Positions 1-8,353 of a stretch of 64,000 nucleotides of DNA are shown here, piece by piece. Every line of letters starts with the position of its first letter. Position 1 is the first letter of the stretch. Position numbers and translations under genes: made by a program. The DNA comes from Microvirga sp. BSC39 (GTDB taxonomy: Bacteria > Pseudomonadota > Alphaproteobacteria > Rhizobiales > Beijerinckiaceae), in the NCBI RefSeq assembly GCF_000739015.1, contig NZ_JPUG01000078.1, forward strand, positions 248,001 through 312,000, in the 5' to 3' direction. The notes under the pieces were generated by a model. That model searched no databases. It was not told where the DNA came from and saw only the letters and a program-made list of their open reading frames with translations.

Positions 1-303
1 GATGCCCGCATCATCTTCATGCACATCCTGCCGAACCTCGCATCCGTCATCCTGGTTCAGACGACCCTGCTGCTCTCCGCCGCGATTCTTGTGGAGGCCT
101 CACTCTCGTTCCTCGGTCTCGGCACCCAGCCGCCCACGCCGTCGCTCGGCCTGATGCTGTCGGAAGGCCGCAACTTTCTCATGCTCTCGCCCTGGAGCGC
201 GATCTTTGCTGGCTTTGCCATCCTGTTCCTGTCCTTCGGCTTCAATCTCCTGGGCGACGCCCTGCGCGACACCCTCGATCCGCGCCTGAGAGGACAACCG
301 TGA
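1..303 (+). CDS. Peptide/nickel-type ABC transporter permease, 3' end (DppC-like)
   Basis: Only the last 100 codons are present; the reading frame is open from base 1, so the gene starts left of the window. The segment shows the end of the binding-protein-dependent permease fold: a cytoplasmic loop with HILPNLASVILVQ, a membrane helix, the motif EASLSFLGLGTQPPTPSLG and the closing DTLDPRLRG. That SFLGLG...P..P.WG-type motif and the DPR(L/M)R ending are typical of DppC/OppC permeases, which import oligopeptides or related solutes across the inner membrane. Its stop codon overlaps the next gene by 4 bases (GTGA), so the acetyltransferase is translationally coupled. Substrate cannot be told from this fragment. 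Confidence 0.88.
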   Translation, partial: DARIIFMHILPNLASVILVQTTLLLSAAILVEASLSFLGLGTQPPTPSLGLMLSEGRNFLMLSPWSAIFAGFAILFLSFGFNLLGDALRDTLDPRLRGQP

Positions 304-737
304 TCGTACGGTCTGCCGGAGCGGATGATGTCCCGGCCCTAGCAGCTATCGCCGAAAGGTCTTACCGGGCTGCCTTTGAGAACATCCTGGAACTGGATGT
401 GATCGAAGGCCGAGACGCCACCTTCTTTGCGACGCGCTTCGCCTCCTCATGGGAGCGCGTGCTGGTGGTTGCCTCGGAAGGCAGACCTGTCGGCTTCCTG
501 CTCATGACCGACGGGCATATCGACATGCTGTTCATGGATCCTCCGGTGAGCGGCAGGGGAGGTGGCGCGCTTCTCCTGAAAGAGGCTGAGCAGCGAGGGG
601 CGAGAAGCCTCGAGTGCTTCCGCGACAACCATGCGGCCCGTCGCTTCTATGAGCACCATGGTTGGCGCGTGGAGCGGGAATACGACCGGGAGTTCGCCGG
701 AAAAAGCCGCAGCTTTGTCTTCTATGTGAAGGACTGA
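300..737 (+). CDS. GNAT family N-acetyltransferase
   Basis: 145-residue single-domain protein. It has the GNAT layout: beta-strand region VGFLLMTDGHIDMLFMDPP, then an acetyl-CoA loop with SGRGGGALLLKEAEQRG (a variant of the Q/RxxGxG/A motif A) and the C-terminal HAARRFYEHHGW, the motif B element seen in RimI-like enzymes. It should move an acetyl group from acetyl-CoA to an amine; the acceptor is unknown. Start is GTG, overlapping the stop of the peptide permease gene by 4 bases, so it is probably the last gene of that transport operon. The next gene is convergent, 4 bp away. Confidence 0.85.
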   Translation: MIVRSAGADDVPALAAIAERSYRAAFENILELDVIEGRDATFFATRFASSWERVLVVASEGRPVGFLLMTDGHIDMLFMDPPVSGRGGGALLLKEAEQRGARSLECFRDNHAARRFYEHHGWRVEREYDREFAGKSRSFVFYVKD

Positions 738-741
738 CGCC

Positions 742-1809
742 TCAGAGCGTCACCACCCGGCCTGTCCGCACCGCCTCGTCGGCGGCGAGCACGATGCGCA
801 GGGAGCGAACGGCATCGTTCATATGATCCGTCAGGTCCAGATCCTCCTGGATTGCCCGCAGAAGGTACCGCTGCTCGCGCTCGCACAGATCGTCGTGGTC
901 CGGTTCGTCCGTGGTGCTGATCCGCTCGTCCGCCTTTGCGAAGGCTCCATCATCCTTCAGAGCCGCATGGTGGAGCAGGATCTGGTTTGTCTTGGTATGA
1001 GCGTTGATGTCGTCGGAACGGATGTCGCCGACCGTCTCGGCCATGACGATGCTGACGCTGCCCTTCGGGCCGATCACGTCCTTCACGAAATAGGCGGTCT
1101 CACTCATCATCGGGCCCCATCCGGCCTCGTACCAGCCGACGGAGCCGTCGTCGAAGGTCACGTGGAGATGGCCGTAATTGTACATGCCGGCCGGCATGTC
1201 CTCGGTCAGGCGCGTGCCCACGCCGTGAACCTGCACGGGCTTCGCCTTGGTGATCTGGCACATGACGTCGACATAGTGCACGCCGCAATCGACGATGGGC
1301 GAGAGGGATTGCAGCAGCCGCTTGTGGGCCTCCCAGGCGGCGCCGCTCGATTGCTGATTGAGGTTCATGCGGAAGACGTGCGGCGTGCCGAGCGTCCTGG
1401 CGATCTCGATGAACTTGATCCAGGACGGGTGGTGGCGAAGGATATAGCCGATGACGAGCTTGCGCCCGGTGCGCATGGCCGTATCGACCACCCGCTGCGC
1501 ATCCTCGACGGTATCTGCCAGGGGCTTTTCCACGAACACGTGCGCACCCGCTTCCATTGCCCGGATCGCATAGGGCGCATGGGTGTCCGACCAGGTGTTG
1601 ATCGACACCACGTCCGGCTTTGTCGCCGTCAGCGCTTCCTCGAAATCGCTGAACCGGGGAGCCCCGCGCAGAGCCTCGGGAAGCTCCATGCTGTCGATGT
1701 TGCGCGTGCAGAGGCCTGCAATCTCGTAGCCCTCGATCCGCGTATAGGCGAGGGCATGGGACAGGCCCATATTGCCGAGGCCGACGACCAGAACCCGCTG
1801 CACGCTCAT
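742..1809 (-). CDS. Gfo/Idh/MocA family oxidoreductase
   Basis: 355 residues. An N-terminal Rossmann fold begins right at the chosen ATG (RVLVVGLGNMGLSHALAY, a GxGxxG NAD(P) site), followed by the family motif VFVEKPLADT near residue 95-105 whose Lys is catalytic, then the C-terminal alpha/beta domain with DCGVHYVDVM (the conserved Gly-x-His). The frame stays open about 290 bp further upstream, but that stretch lies inside nagA and has no nucleotide-binding motif, so I rejected it. Last gene of the leftward amino-sugar operon, 13 bp after nagA. Role: an NAD(P)-dependent sugar or sugar-derivative dehydrogenase, perhaps for an amino-sugar derivative brought in by the adjacent importer; the substrate is inference. 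Confidence 0.88.
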   Translation of the reverse strand: MSVQRVLVVGLGNMGLSHALAYTRIEGYEIAGLCTRNIDSMELPEALRGAPRFSDFEEALTATKPDVVSINTWSDTHAPYAIRAMEAGAHVFVEKPLADTVEDAQRVVDTAMRTGRKLVIGYILRHHPSWIKFIEIARTLGTPHVFRMNLNQQSSGAAWEAHKRLLQSLSPIVDCGVHYVDVMCQITKAKPVQVHGVGTRLTEDMPAGMYNYGHLHVTFDDGSVGWYEAGWGPMMSETAYFVKDVIGPKGSVSIVMAETVGDIRSDDINAHTKTNQILLHHAALKDDGAFAKADERISTTDEPDHDDLCEREQRYLLRAIQEDLDLTDHMNDAVRSLRIVLAADEAVRTGRVVTL

Positions 1810-1822
1810 CGACGCTTTCCCC

Positions 1823-2956
1823 TTATTCGCTTTGACCACCGATCCAAGTCTGCCGCACCTGCAGGCTTTCGTCGAGAAGGACGAGGTCGGCCCGATAGCC
1901 CGGCGCGATGCGGCCGAGTTCATGATCGAGCCGCAGGAAACGCGCCGGCGCAAGCGATGCCATGCGCAGCACATCCGGCAGGGCAAGGCCCAGACGCTCG
2001 ACGCTGTTGCGTACGGCGCTTGCCATATCGAGATCGGAGCCCGCGAGCGTTCCGTCCTCCGTGGTGAGCCGTCCGTCCTTGCGGTAGATCGTGCGGCCAT
2101 GGAGCTCGAAGCTCGTCAGGCTCGTGCCGGTCACCGACATGGCATCGGTCACGAGCATCATCCGCTCCGTGCCCTTGGCGGCAATCGCCACCCGCAGCGA
2201 TGCATCGCTCACATGGTGCCCGTCGATGATGAGGCCGCACCACGTGTCCTGGCTGTCGAGGGCAGCACCCACCGGACCGGGATCCCGGCCGGCAAGCGGC
2301 GGCATGGCGTTGAAGAGATGCGTGAAGCCGCGCAAGCCATGACGTGTGGCTTCCATGACGGTGGCGTAGTCGCTCGCGGTATGTCCCGCGCAGATCAGCA
2401 CGCCGGCCGAGGCGAGCCGCGCAATGGCCTCCATGCTGTTGCGCTCGGGCGCGAGCGTCACCAGAGTGCGGCCCTCCTTCAGCGAGGTCAGGATCGCGAT
2501 GTCCTCCTCGTCCATCGGGCGCATGAAGGCGGGATTGTGCACGCCCTTGCGCTCGGGGCTGATGAAGGGACCTTCGACATGGATGCCGAGAACGCCGGGA
2601 ATACGGGAAGCCAGAGCTTGCCGCATGGCCTCAACCGCTTCCGCCATCGTCTCGCGCGTGTCGGTGATGAAGGTCGGCAGGAGGCCGGTGGTGCCGTAGG
2701 CCCGGTGAGCTTGCGCAATTTTCCCGATGCCCTCGACAGAGCGCACGTCATTGTAGAGAACGCCGCCGCCGCCATTGACCTGCACGTCGATGAAGCCGGG
2801 AGCGAGCAGGCCGCTCACCGCGCGGCGCTCGATTCCGGCTCCGAGATCCTGCTCATGCGGCACGCCGACGATGCGGCCGTTCTCGATGACGACAGCGCGG
2901 CCGTCGAGCATGTGCGACCCGTCGAAGACGCGGGCACCGGTCAGAGCAACGGCCAT
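1823..2956 (-). CDS. nagA: N-acetylglucosamine-6-phosphate deacetylase
   Basis: 377 residues, the normal length for NagA. It hydrolyses GlcNAc-6-phosphate to glucosamine-6-phosphate and acetate in the cytoplasm. Metal and substrate motifs of this amidohydrolase are visible in order: PGFIDVQVNGGGG, GIHVEGPFISPERKG (metal-ligand Glu), ICAGHTASDYA, THLFNAMPPL (His) and LVTDAMSVTG (catalytic Asp). Its ATG overlaps by 1 base the stop of the upstream SIS-domain gene, showing tight coupling. It sits between the deaminase/isomerase and the oxidoreductase in an operon that covers amino-sugar uptake, phosphorylation, deacetylation and deamination. Confidence 0.95.
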   Translation of the reverse strand: MAVALTGARVFDGSHMLDGRAVVIENGRIVGVPHEQDLGAGIERRAVSGLLAPGFIDVQVNGGGGVLYNDVRSVEGIGKIAQAHRAYGTTGLLPTFITDTRETMAEAVEAMRQALASRIPGVLGIHVEGPFISPERKGVHNPAFMRPMDEEDIAILTSLKEGRTLVTLAPERNSMEAIARLASAGVLICAGHTASDYATVMEATRHGLRGFTHLFNAMPPLAGRDPGPVGAALDSQDTWCGLIIDGHHVSDASLRVAIAAKGTERMMLVTDAMSVTGTSLTSFELHGRTIYRKDGRLTTEDGTLAGSDLDMASAVRNSVERLGLALPDVLRMASLAPARFLRLDHELGRIAPGYRADLVLLDESLQVRQTWIGGQSE

Positions 2957-4014
2957 CAGACGGTCTCCGTCACCTTGCGCAGCCGCGGCGGGCTGTCGGG
3001 GTTTCGCCCACGCGCCAGCGCAACAGCGTTTACGAGGGGATAGAAGCTCTGGATGAGGGCGATCGGTGCGAGATAGGGGTGCACATCCTCAACGGGCGGC
3101 AGCATGACCGAGGCGGGACCCTCGGCCGCACCCGCGACCACGACGGGAACGCCCTGTTCGTTCAGCTTCGTCACGAGATCGTTGACGCCGCTCAGGGTCT
3201 CGTCCTGTTGGCTGAGCACCAGGATTGGAAAGTGGTCGCCGGCCAATGTCCAGGGGCCGTGCATCAGCTCGGCGGCGCTCATGGCTTCCGCATGCACGCC
3301 CGACGTTTCCTTGAGCTTGAGGGCTGCTTCCTGCGCGACCGCAAATCCCACGCCGCGTCCGACGACGAAGAGGTTGTCGGCATCCGACAGGAGAGGCAGC
3401 GCGGGCGACCAATCGACGGCGGAGGCCTTGGCGAGAACGTCCGGCAGCGTGTCGAGCGCGTTCAGCAGATCCTGATCTTGAGACCAATGCGCGACGAGCT
3501 GCAGGCCCGCCGCGAGCGCCGCGATGAAGGACTTCGTGGCCGCCACGCTCTTCTCGGGCCCCGCGTGCAGCGGCAGCACCACCTCGCAGGTGGAGGCGAG
3601 CGGCGAGGTGGTGTCGTTCACCAGCGCGACCGTTAGCGCGCCGTCATCGCGTCCCGCTTGAGCGAGGTTGAGAATATCCGGGCTGCGGCCCGACTGTGAC
3701 ACGGCGAGGAACAGCGCATCGCGCATGCGCGGACGCGCCTCGTAGACCGATGTCACCGAAGGGCCGACGGAGGCGGTCACCAGGCCGGAATGGATCTCGA
3801 GCAGGTATTTGACGAAGGTCGCCGCATTGTCCGAGCTGCCGCGCGCGCAGGTCACTGCGAAAGGCGGAGGAGAGGCACGCAGGCGCTGGCCCAGCTCCCG
3901 GCAGAGGGGCGCATTGCGCTCGAGCAGGGATGCCACCACCTGCGGGGCCTCCTGCGCTTCGCGCAGCATGGCCGTGATGGTGGAAACAGCGCTGTTCGTT
4001 TCAAGTGTCATCAT
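2956..4014 (-). CDS. SIS-domain glucosamine-6-phosphate deaminase/isomerase (NagB-II/AgaS type)
   Basis: 352 residues with two sugar-isomerase (SIS) domains and no glutaminase domain. SIS-1 has FAVTCARGSSDNAATFVKYL and FLAVSQSGRSPDILNLA; SIS-2 has LFVVGRGVGFAVAQEAALKL and the HAEAMSAAELMHGP motif shared with GlmS. Lacking the N-terminal glutaminase half of GlmS, it should run in the catabolic direction, converting glucosamine-6-phosphate to fructose-6-phosphate and ammonia. Such SIS enzymes replace hexameric NagB in many proteobacteria, and no classical nagB is seen here. The start codon overlaps the gntR end by 14 bp and the stop overlaps nagA by 1 bp. Confidence 0.9.
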   Translation of the reverse strand: MMTLETNSAVSTITAMLREAQEAPQVVASLLERNAPLCRELGQRLRASPPPFAVTCARGSSDNAATFVKYLLEIHSGLVTASVGPSVTSVYEARPRMRDALFLAVSQSGRSPDILNLAQAGRDDGALTVALVNDTTSPLASTCEVVLPLHAGPEKSVAATKSFIAALAAGLQLVAHWSQDQDLLNALDTLPDVLAKASAVDWSPALPLLSDADNLFVVGRGVGFAVAQEAALKLKETSGVHAEAMSAAELMHGPWTLAGDHFPILVLSQQDETLSGVNDLVTKLNEQGVPVVVAGAAEGPASVMLPPVEDVHPYLAPIALIQSFYPLVNAVALARGRNPDSPPRLRKVTETV

Positions 4015-4786
4015 TGTGCATCCGTTCGGGCTGGCTGATGGTCAGCTCAGCCACGAAATCATAGGCATCGCCCCGGTAATAGGACGAGGTGAACTCGACC
4101 ACTTCGCCGGTGGCCGTGAAGGAGCGGCGCTCGATGTAGAGCGCTGGGCTCTGGGGCGGAACGCCGAGGAGCGAGGCCTGTTCCTCGCTCAGGAGCACCG
4201 CGTGCAGCCGCTGCAGGGCACGGGTCGGCATGTAGCCCTGCTCGTGCAGCACGGCATAAAGCGATTGTTTCACGAGCGAGGGGTCAGGCAGGACGCGCGA
4301 CGGGATGACGGCGTTCTCGATCGCCATGGGAATGCCGTTCGCCATGCGCAGGCGATTGACGCGACTCACCAGATCTCCAGGCGAGAGACCGAGCGCCATC
4401 AGCTCGTCCGTCGAGGCTTGGCCGGTCGACTGGCTCAGCATCACGGCCGAGGATTTCAGGCCGCGGGCCGACATGTCGTCCGTGAAGCTCGACAGGCGGG
4501 ACAGGGGCTGCTCCAGCCGCATCTGCTGAGCGATGAAGGTGCCCGAGCCCCAGCGCTGGACGAGCACGCCCTTCTGCACGAGGCCCGTGATGGCCTTGCG
4601 CACGGTGACGCGCGAAATGCCGAGTTGCTTGGCGAGATCCCGCTCGCCGGGCAGCGCGGCATCGGCCTTGAGCGCGCCCTTTCGCACCGCCTCCTCAATG
4701 GATTGCTGGAGCTGAAGGTATAGGGGTGTGGGATTGGCCTCGTTCAGCGGAAGAAGCGACAGGGCCTCGCCGGCTTGATCGCTCAT
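4001..4786 (-). CDS. GntR/HutC family transcriptional regulator of the amino-sugar operon
   Basis: 261 residues. The N-terminal winged helix (about residues 16-85) contains LPGERDLAKQLGISRVTVRK, the GntR recognition helix; the rest is a UTRA ligand-binding domain (FDDM-like start, ERRSFTATGEVVEFTSSYYRGDAYDF end) as in NagR/DasR/HutC regulators. Such regulators bind phosphorylated amino sugars and release their operator. The gene lies inside the operon it most likely controls: its ATG overlaps the kinase stop (ATGA) and its end overlaps the SIS gene. The likely operator is in the divergent gap at 5665-6018. Confidence 0.92.
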   Translation of the reverse strand: MSDQAGEALSLLPLNEANPTPLYLQLQQSIEEAVRKGALKADAALPGERDLAKQLGISRVTVRKAITGLVQKGVLVQRWGSGTFIAQQMRLEQPLSRLSSFTDDMSARGLKSSAVMLSQSTGQASTDELMALGLSPGDLVSRVNRLRMANGIPMAIENAVIPSRVLPDPSLVKQSLYAVLHEQGYMPTRALQRLHAVLLSEEQASLLGVPPQSPALYIERRSFTATGEVVEFTSSYYRGDAYDFVAELTISQPERMHNDDT

Positions 4787-5664
4787 GAGGGCCTCCCTGT
4801 CAGGGCCGTGCGGGCGAGCAGGATCGCGCCGTCGACCGCGTCGGCCTTGGGGGCCGCAATGGTGCGCTGGACCGGGGGCGGGAGCCAGGGCCGTATGGGC
4901 TCGGCCAAGCCGCCGAAGAGGCAGATTGCCGGAGCGCCGAGGTCGAGGAGACGCGTGGCGATCAGACCCAACCCCGTGGCCGCATTCGCAACAAGGTCGA
5001 TGGCGAGCGGGTCCCGCCGTTCGGCATAGTCAAGGACGAGCGGCGCATAGCGCCCGTAATCGCTCGGTCGGGCTTTGCCGACCCAGTCGACCAGGGTCTC
5101 AAGGTCGTTCTTGAACTCGGCCAGCACGGCATCCGAGAGCGGGGTCGAAGGCGCGCGTCCGTCATGGGCCCATATGCAGCGGCGCAGGAGTTCCCGCCCG
5201 ATGGCGGCACCACTCCCCTCGTCGGAAACTTCATAGCCCCAGCCACCCACATAGTGGCATTGGCCGCTCACGCCGCCATAGCCGCAGGAGCCGGTACCGA
5301 CGATGAGAATCGCCCCGTCGCCTCCGTTGAAAGCGCCGAGCCAGGCGGTGTGGGCATCCGTCTCGATCTCGAAGGATGCAAAGGGATGGGAGCGTGCCAG
5401 CAGGCGCTCGACCGCGCTTGTCTGGCCCGCGCCTGCAGCACCCATGCCGGCATGAATCCGGCCGAGGTCGCTCTCCTGAAGCCCAGCCTGGGACAGCGCT
5501 TCGCGGCATGCGGTCAGAAGGGAGTTCCAGACCACGTCAGGGTCGAGGCGGATGTTGGACGGGCCGCCCGTTCCTTCCCCCAGCAGATCGCCCTGCGCGT
5601 TGCGCAGACGCGCCCGGCACTTTGTGCCGCCGCCATCGATGCCAAGGAACAGGAGGTCGGTCAT
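4783..5664 (-). CDS. BadF/BadG-type N-acetylglucosamine (glucosamine) kinase
   Basis: 293 residues of the ASKHA (actin-like ATPase) superfamily. It opens with LFLGIDGGGTKCRARL (phosphate-1 loop) and has GDGAILIVGTGSCGYG (phosphate-2 type loop) and LGAPAICLFGGLAEPIRPWL (adenosine loop). It phosphorylates imported GlcNAc or glucosamine at C6 before NagA and the SIS deaminase act. I start at the ATG directly before the kinase fold; a start 27 codons upstream is possible but adds no conserved sequence. First gene of the leftward operon, divergent from the sugar importer. Confidence 0.87.
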   Translation of the reverse strand: MTDLLFLGIDGGGTKCRARLRNAQGDLLGEGTGGPSNIRLDPDVVWNSLLTACREALSQAGLQESDLGRIHAGMGAAGAGQTSAVERLLARSHPFASFEIETDAHTAWLGAFNGGDGAILIVGTGSCGYGGVSGQCHYVGGWGYEVSDEGSGAAIGRELLRRCIWAHDGRAPSTPLSDAVLAEFKNDLETLVDWVGKARPSDYGRYAPLVLDYAERRDPLAIDLVANAATGLGLIATRLLDLGAPAICLFGGLAEPIRPWLPPPVQRTIAAPKADAVDGAILLARTALTGRPS

Positions 5665-6018
5665 GCGCGGATGGATCTCAGGAACGGACAATCGGACGGC
5701 ACAATGCCACTTAATATCCAGTTCGGGAAGGGGCGGCAGCTTCATTGCCGGGAGCCTCGTGCACCTGCCCTGTGGATGCAGATTCGCGAGAGCGGGGAGG
5801 GAAGCCGGCGATTTCCAGAGGATCCGGCCGAGGGGGAGTTGTCTTTGAATTTTGTCGATACCAATATGAGGTCACTTGTCCAACGCATCGACCAGTGAAA
5901 CAGTCATGGCTGCCTGCTGGGAAGCACAAGAATGCACATAATGGGCACGGGGCAACAAAAGGGAACATGCTCGGAGGTGGGCTTCGACGCCGCCTCTGGG
6001 GTACGGAGGACGAAAACG
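5665..6018. promoter_or_regulatory. Divergent intergenic control region between kinase operon and sugar importer
   Basis: About 350 bp without a gene between two divergent operons, so it should hold both promoters and the GntR operator. I see no perfect GntR palindrome. Two similar TCGA..CCA elements at 5855-5865 and 5887-5897 flank a GTCACTTGTC block at 5871-5880 and may be imperfect operator half-sites; this is weak. A good Shine-Dalgarno (GGAGGA, 6005-6010) precedes the binding-protein start at 6019. Confidence 0.4.
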
Positions 6019-7308
6019 ATGAAGACGCTCCATTCGAAGGCTTTCCGGCGCCGTGCGGGACAGCTGCTGGCGACGGCATCCGTCGTGGCGGCCGCTCTGG
6101 CTTTCGCCAACGCCGCCTCGGCCCAGACTCTCACCATCGAGAGCTGGCGCAACGACGATGCGGATGTGTGGAACACCAAGATCATTCCAGCCTTCAACAA
6201 GAAGCACCCGAACATCAAGGTGCAGTTCAAGGCCGATCCGCCGACCGAATACAACGCCGCCCTCAATGCACGCCTCGCCGGCGGGACGGCCGGGGATCTC
6301 ATTACGTGCCGTCCGTTCGACGCATCCCTCGACCTGTTCAAGAAGGGCAATCTCGTCTCTGTCAACGACGTGAAGGGCCTTGAGAACTTCTCCGACGTGG
6401 CGAAGAGCGCCTGGTCCACGGACGATGGCAAGACCACCTTCTGCATGCCGATGGCCTCGGTGATCCACGGCTTCGTCTACAACAAGGAAATCTTCGACGA
6501 GCTGAAGCTCACGCCGCCGAAGACCGTGGCCGAGTTCCACGCGGTGCTCGACAAGATCAAGGCTGACGGCAAGTACACGCCCATCGCCATGGGCACGGCC
6601 GACCAGTGGGAAGCCGCCACGATGGGCTTCCAGAACATCGGCGTGAACTACTGGAAGGGCGAAGAGGGCCGCAAGGCGCTCATCGAAGGCAAGCAGAAGT
6701 TCACCGATAAACCCTATGTGGATGCCTTCAAGGAGCTGGCGAGCTGGGCTCCCTATATGGGCGACGGCTACAAGGCGCAAAAATATCCGGATACGCAGAA
6801 CCTGTTCACCCTAGGCCGTGCGGCCATCTATCCGGCCGGCTCCTGGGACGTTCCGATCTTCCGCAAGCAGGCCGATTTCGAGTTCGACGCCTTCGCGCCG
6901 CCCGTGGTGAATGCCGGCGACAAGTGCTACATCAGCGACCACACGGACATTGCCATCGGCATCAATGCCAAATCGCAGAATATGGAAGCCGCCAAGACCT
7001 TCCTGTCCTGGGTGGCGTCACCTGAATTCGCCGAGATCTACGCCAACGAGCTGCCGGGCTTCTTCCCGCTCTCCAAGGCGAAGGTCGATGTGAAGGACCC
7101 GGTGGCGGCCAAGTTCGTCGGCTGGCGCGGCACCTGCGAAAGCTCGATCCGGAATTCCTACCAGATCCTGTCGCGCGGCACGCCGAACCTCGAGAACGAG
7201 CTCTGGAACGTGAGCGCCCAGGTGATGAACGGCAGCATGAAGCCCGAAGAAGCGGCCAAAAAGGCCCAGGACGGGCTTGCCAGCTGGTACGAGCCGCACA
7301 AGAAGTAA
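6019..7308 (+). CDS. CUT1-type sugar ABC transporter substrate-binding protein
   Basis: 429 residues, periplasmic. An N-terminal signal peptide is clear: basic start MKTLHSKAFRRR, hydrophobic core ATASVVAAALAFANAASA, likely cleavage after ASAQ. The mature protein is a type-1 extracellular solute-binding protein of MalE class (TLTIESWRNDD, then GDLITCRPFDASLDLFKKG and a C-terminal ASPEFAEIYANELPGFFP). I start at the ATG with a GGAGGA Shine-Dalgarno 8 bases upstream; an earlier in-frame ATG would bury the signal peptide. It heads an importer operon divergent from GlcNAc catabolic genes, so the cargo is probably GlcNAc, chitobiose or a related amino sugar (inference from context). Confidence 0.92.
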   Translation: MKTLHSKAFRRRAGQLLATASVVAAALAFANAASAQTLTIESWRNDDADVWNTKIIPAFNKKHPNIKVQFKADPPTEYNAALNARLAGGTAGDLITCRPFDASLDLFKKGNLVSVNDVKGLENFSDVAKSAWSTDDGKTTFCMPMASVIHGFVYNKEIFDELKLTPPKTVAEFHAVLDKIKADGKYTPIAMGTADQWEAATMGFQNIGVNYWKGEEGRKALIEGKQKFTDKPYVDAFKELASWAPYMGDGYKAQKYPDTQNLFTLGRAAIYPAGSWDVPIFRKQADFEFDAFAPPVVNAGDKCYISDHTDIAIGINAKSQNMEAAKTFLSWVASPEFAEIYANELPGFFPLSKAKVDVKDPVAAKFVGWRGTCESSIRNSYQILSRGTPNLENELWNVSAQVMNGSMKPEEAAKKAQDGLASWYEPHKK

Positions 7309-7321
7309 GTGAAGCATTAAG

Positions 7322-7349
7322 AGCGGGCCGCTCGGATGAGCGGCCCGCT
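7322..7349 (+). terminator. Intra-operon hairpin after the binding-protein gene
   Basis: Perfect 12-bp inverted repeat (AGCGGGCCGCTC) with a 4-base loop, followed by TTGACTTTCC. It lies between the binding-protein stop and the first permease start. Such hairpins in sugar ABC operons stabilise the upstream mRNA or partly terminate, giving more binding protein than permease. The weak T-run argues for a leaky stop rather than full termination. Confidence 0.65.
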
Positions 7350-7377
7350 TTGACTTTCCTCGGTTTTCCAGGGCAGC

Positions 7378-8340
7378 ATGACGGATCTCACGGCCCCCAG
7401 CGTACACTCGACGGACGTGGTTTCCGCCCGCTCGCGTTTTCCGGTCCATATCGCGGTGTTTCTCGCACCTGCGCTGGCGATCTATACCCTGTTCTCAATC
7501 TATCCGCTGATCGACACGATCCGCCTGAGCCTCTATGCCGGCGACGAGACAGGTGCGCGCAGCTTCGTCGGCCTCCGGAACTTCTACACGCTCCTGACGG
7601 ATCCCAACTGGTCGGGCCAGTTCTGGAATGCATTCACCAACAATCTGATCTTCTTCGCCATTCACATGGTGGTGCAGAACGGCATCGGCTTGGGATTGGC
7701 CATGCTGCTCAGCCTGCCGCGACTCATCGGCGGCAGTGTTTACCGAACGCTGATCTTCCTGCCGACCATGCTGTCCGTGGTCATCATCGGGTTCATCTGG
7801 CAGCTGATCCTGAATCCGCTCTGGGGCATCGCGCCGAGCCTGTTGAAGGCGGTGGGGCTCGGCAGCTTCTTCGGTCCCTGGCTGGGACAGGAATCGACCG
7901 CCCTGCTGACGGTCTCGCTCATTTCGGTGTGGCAGTTCGTCGGCATCCCGATGATGCTGATCTACGCGGCTCTCCTGAACATTCCCGACGATCTGCTCGA
8001 TGCCGCGACCGTTGACGGGGCAGGGCCGTTCAGCGTGTTCTGGTTCGTGCGCCTGCCGCTCATCCTGCCGACTCTCGGGGTCGTGTCGATCCTCACATTT
8101 GTCGCCAATTTCAACGCCTTCGACCTGATCTACGCCATCAAAGGCGCGCTCGCCGGCCCGAACTTCTCCACCGATATTCTCGGCACCTTCTTCTATCGCA
8201 CCTTCTTCGGCTTCCAGCTCCAGGTCGGCAGCCCGACCATGGGTGCTGCCGTGGCGACCGCCATGCTGGTCATCATCCTGATCGGCGTGCTGATCTATCT
8301 GTTCGGCGTGCAGCGGCGCCTGCAGCGGCATACGTTCTAA
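7378..8340 (+). CDS. Sugar ABC transporter permease (MalF/UgpA-like)
   Basis: 320 residues with about six membrane helices, starting with FLAPALAIYTLFSIYPLIDTI as in CUT1 MalF-type permeases. The cytoplasmic EAA loop that contacts the ATPase is visible as DDLLDAATVDGAGPFSVFWF, followed by the conserved RLPLILPTLG. Forms the heterodimeric channel with the next permease. It is followed after 13 bp by the second permease with an AGGAG Shine-Dalgarno, so they are cotranscribed. Confidence 0.92.
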   Translation: MTDLTAPSVHSTDVVSARSRFPVHIAVFLAPALAIYTLFSIYPLIDTIRLSLYAGDETGARSFVGLRNFYTLLTDPNWSGQFWNAFTNNLIFFAIHMVVQNGIGLGLAMLLSLPRLIGGSVYRTLIFLPTMLSVVIIGFIWQLILNPLWGIAPSLLKAVGLGSFFGPWLGQESTALLTVSLISVWQFVGIPMMLIYAALLNIPDDLLDAATVDGAGPFSVFWFVRLPLILPTLGVVSILTFVANFNAFDLIYAIKGALAGPNFSTDILGTFFYRTFFGFQLQVGSPTMGAAVATAMLVIILIGVLIYLFGVQRRLQRHTF

Positions 8341-8353
8341 AGGAGACCGGGCC

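Noticed and set aside
823..2067. Long plus-strand frames over the Gfo/Idh and nagA genes
   Set aside because: Low-complexity, His/Arg/Gly-rich translations typical of the antisense of high-GC genes.
5932..6018. 29-codon N-terminal extension of the sugar-binding protein
   Set aside because: It would bury the signal peptide; ATG 6019 has a good GGAGGA site.
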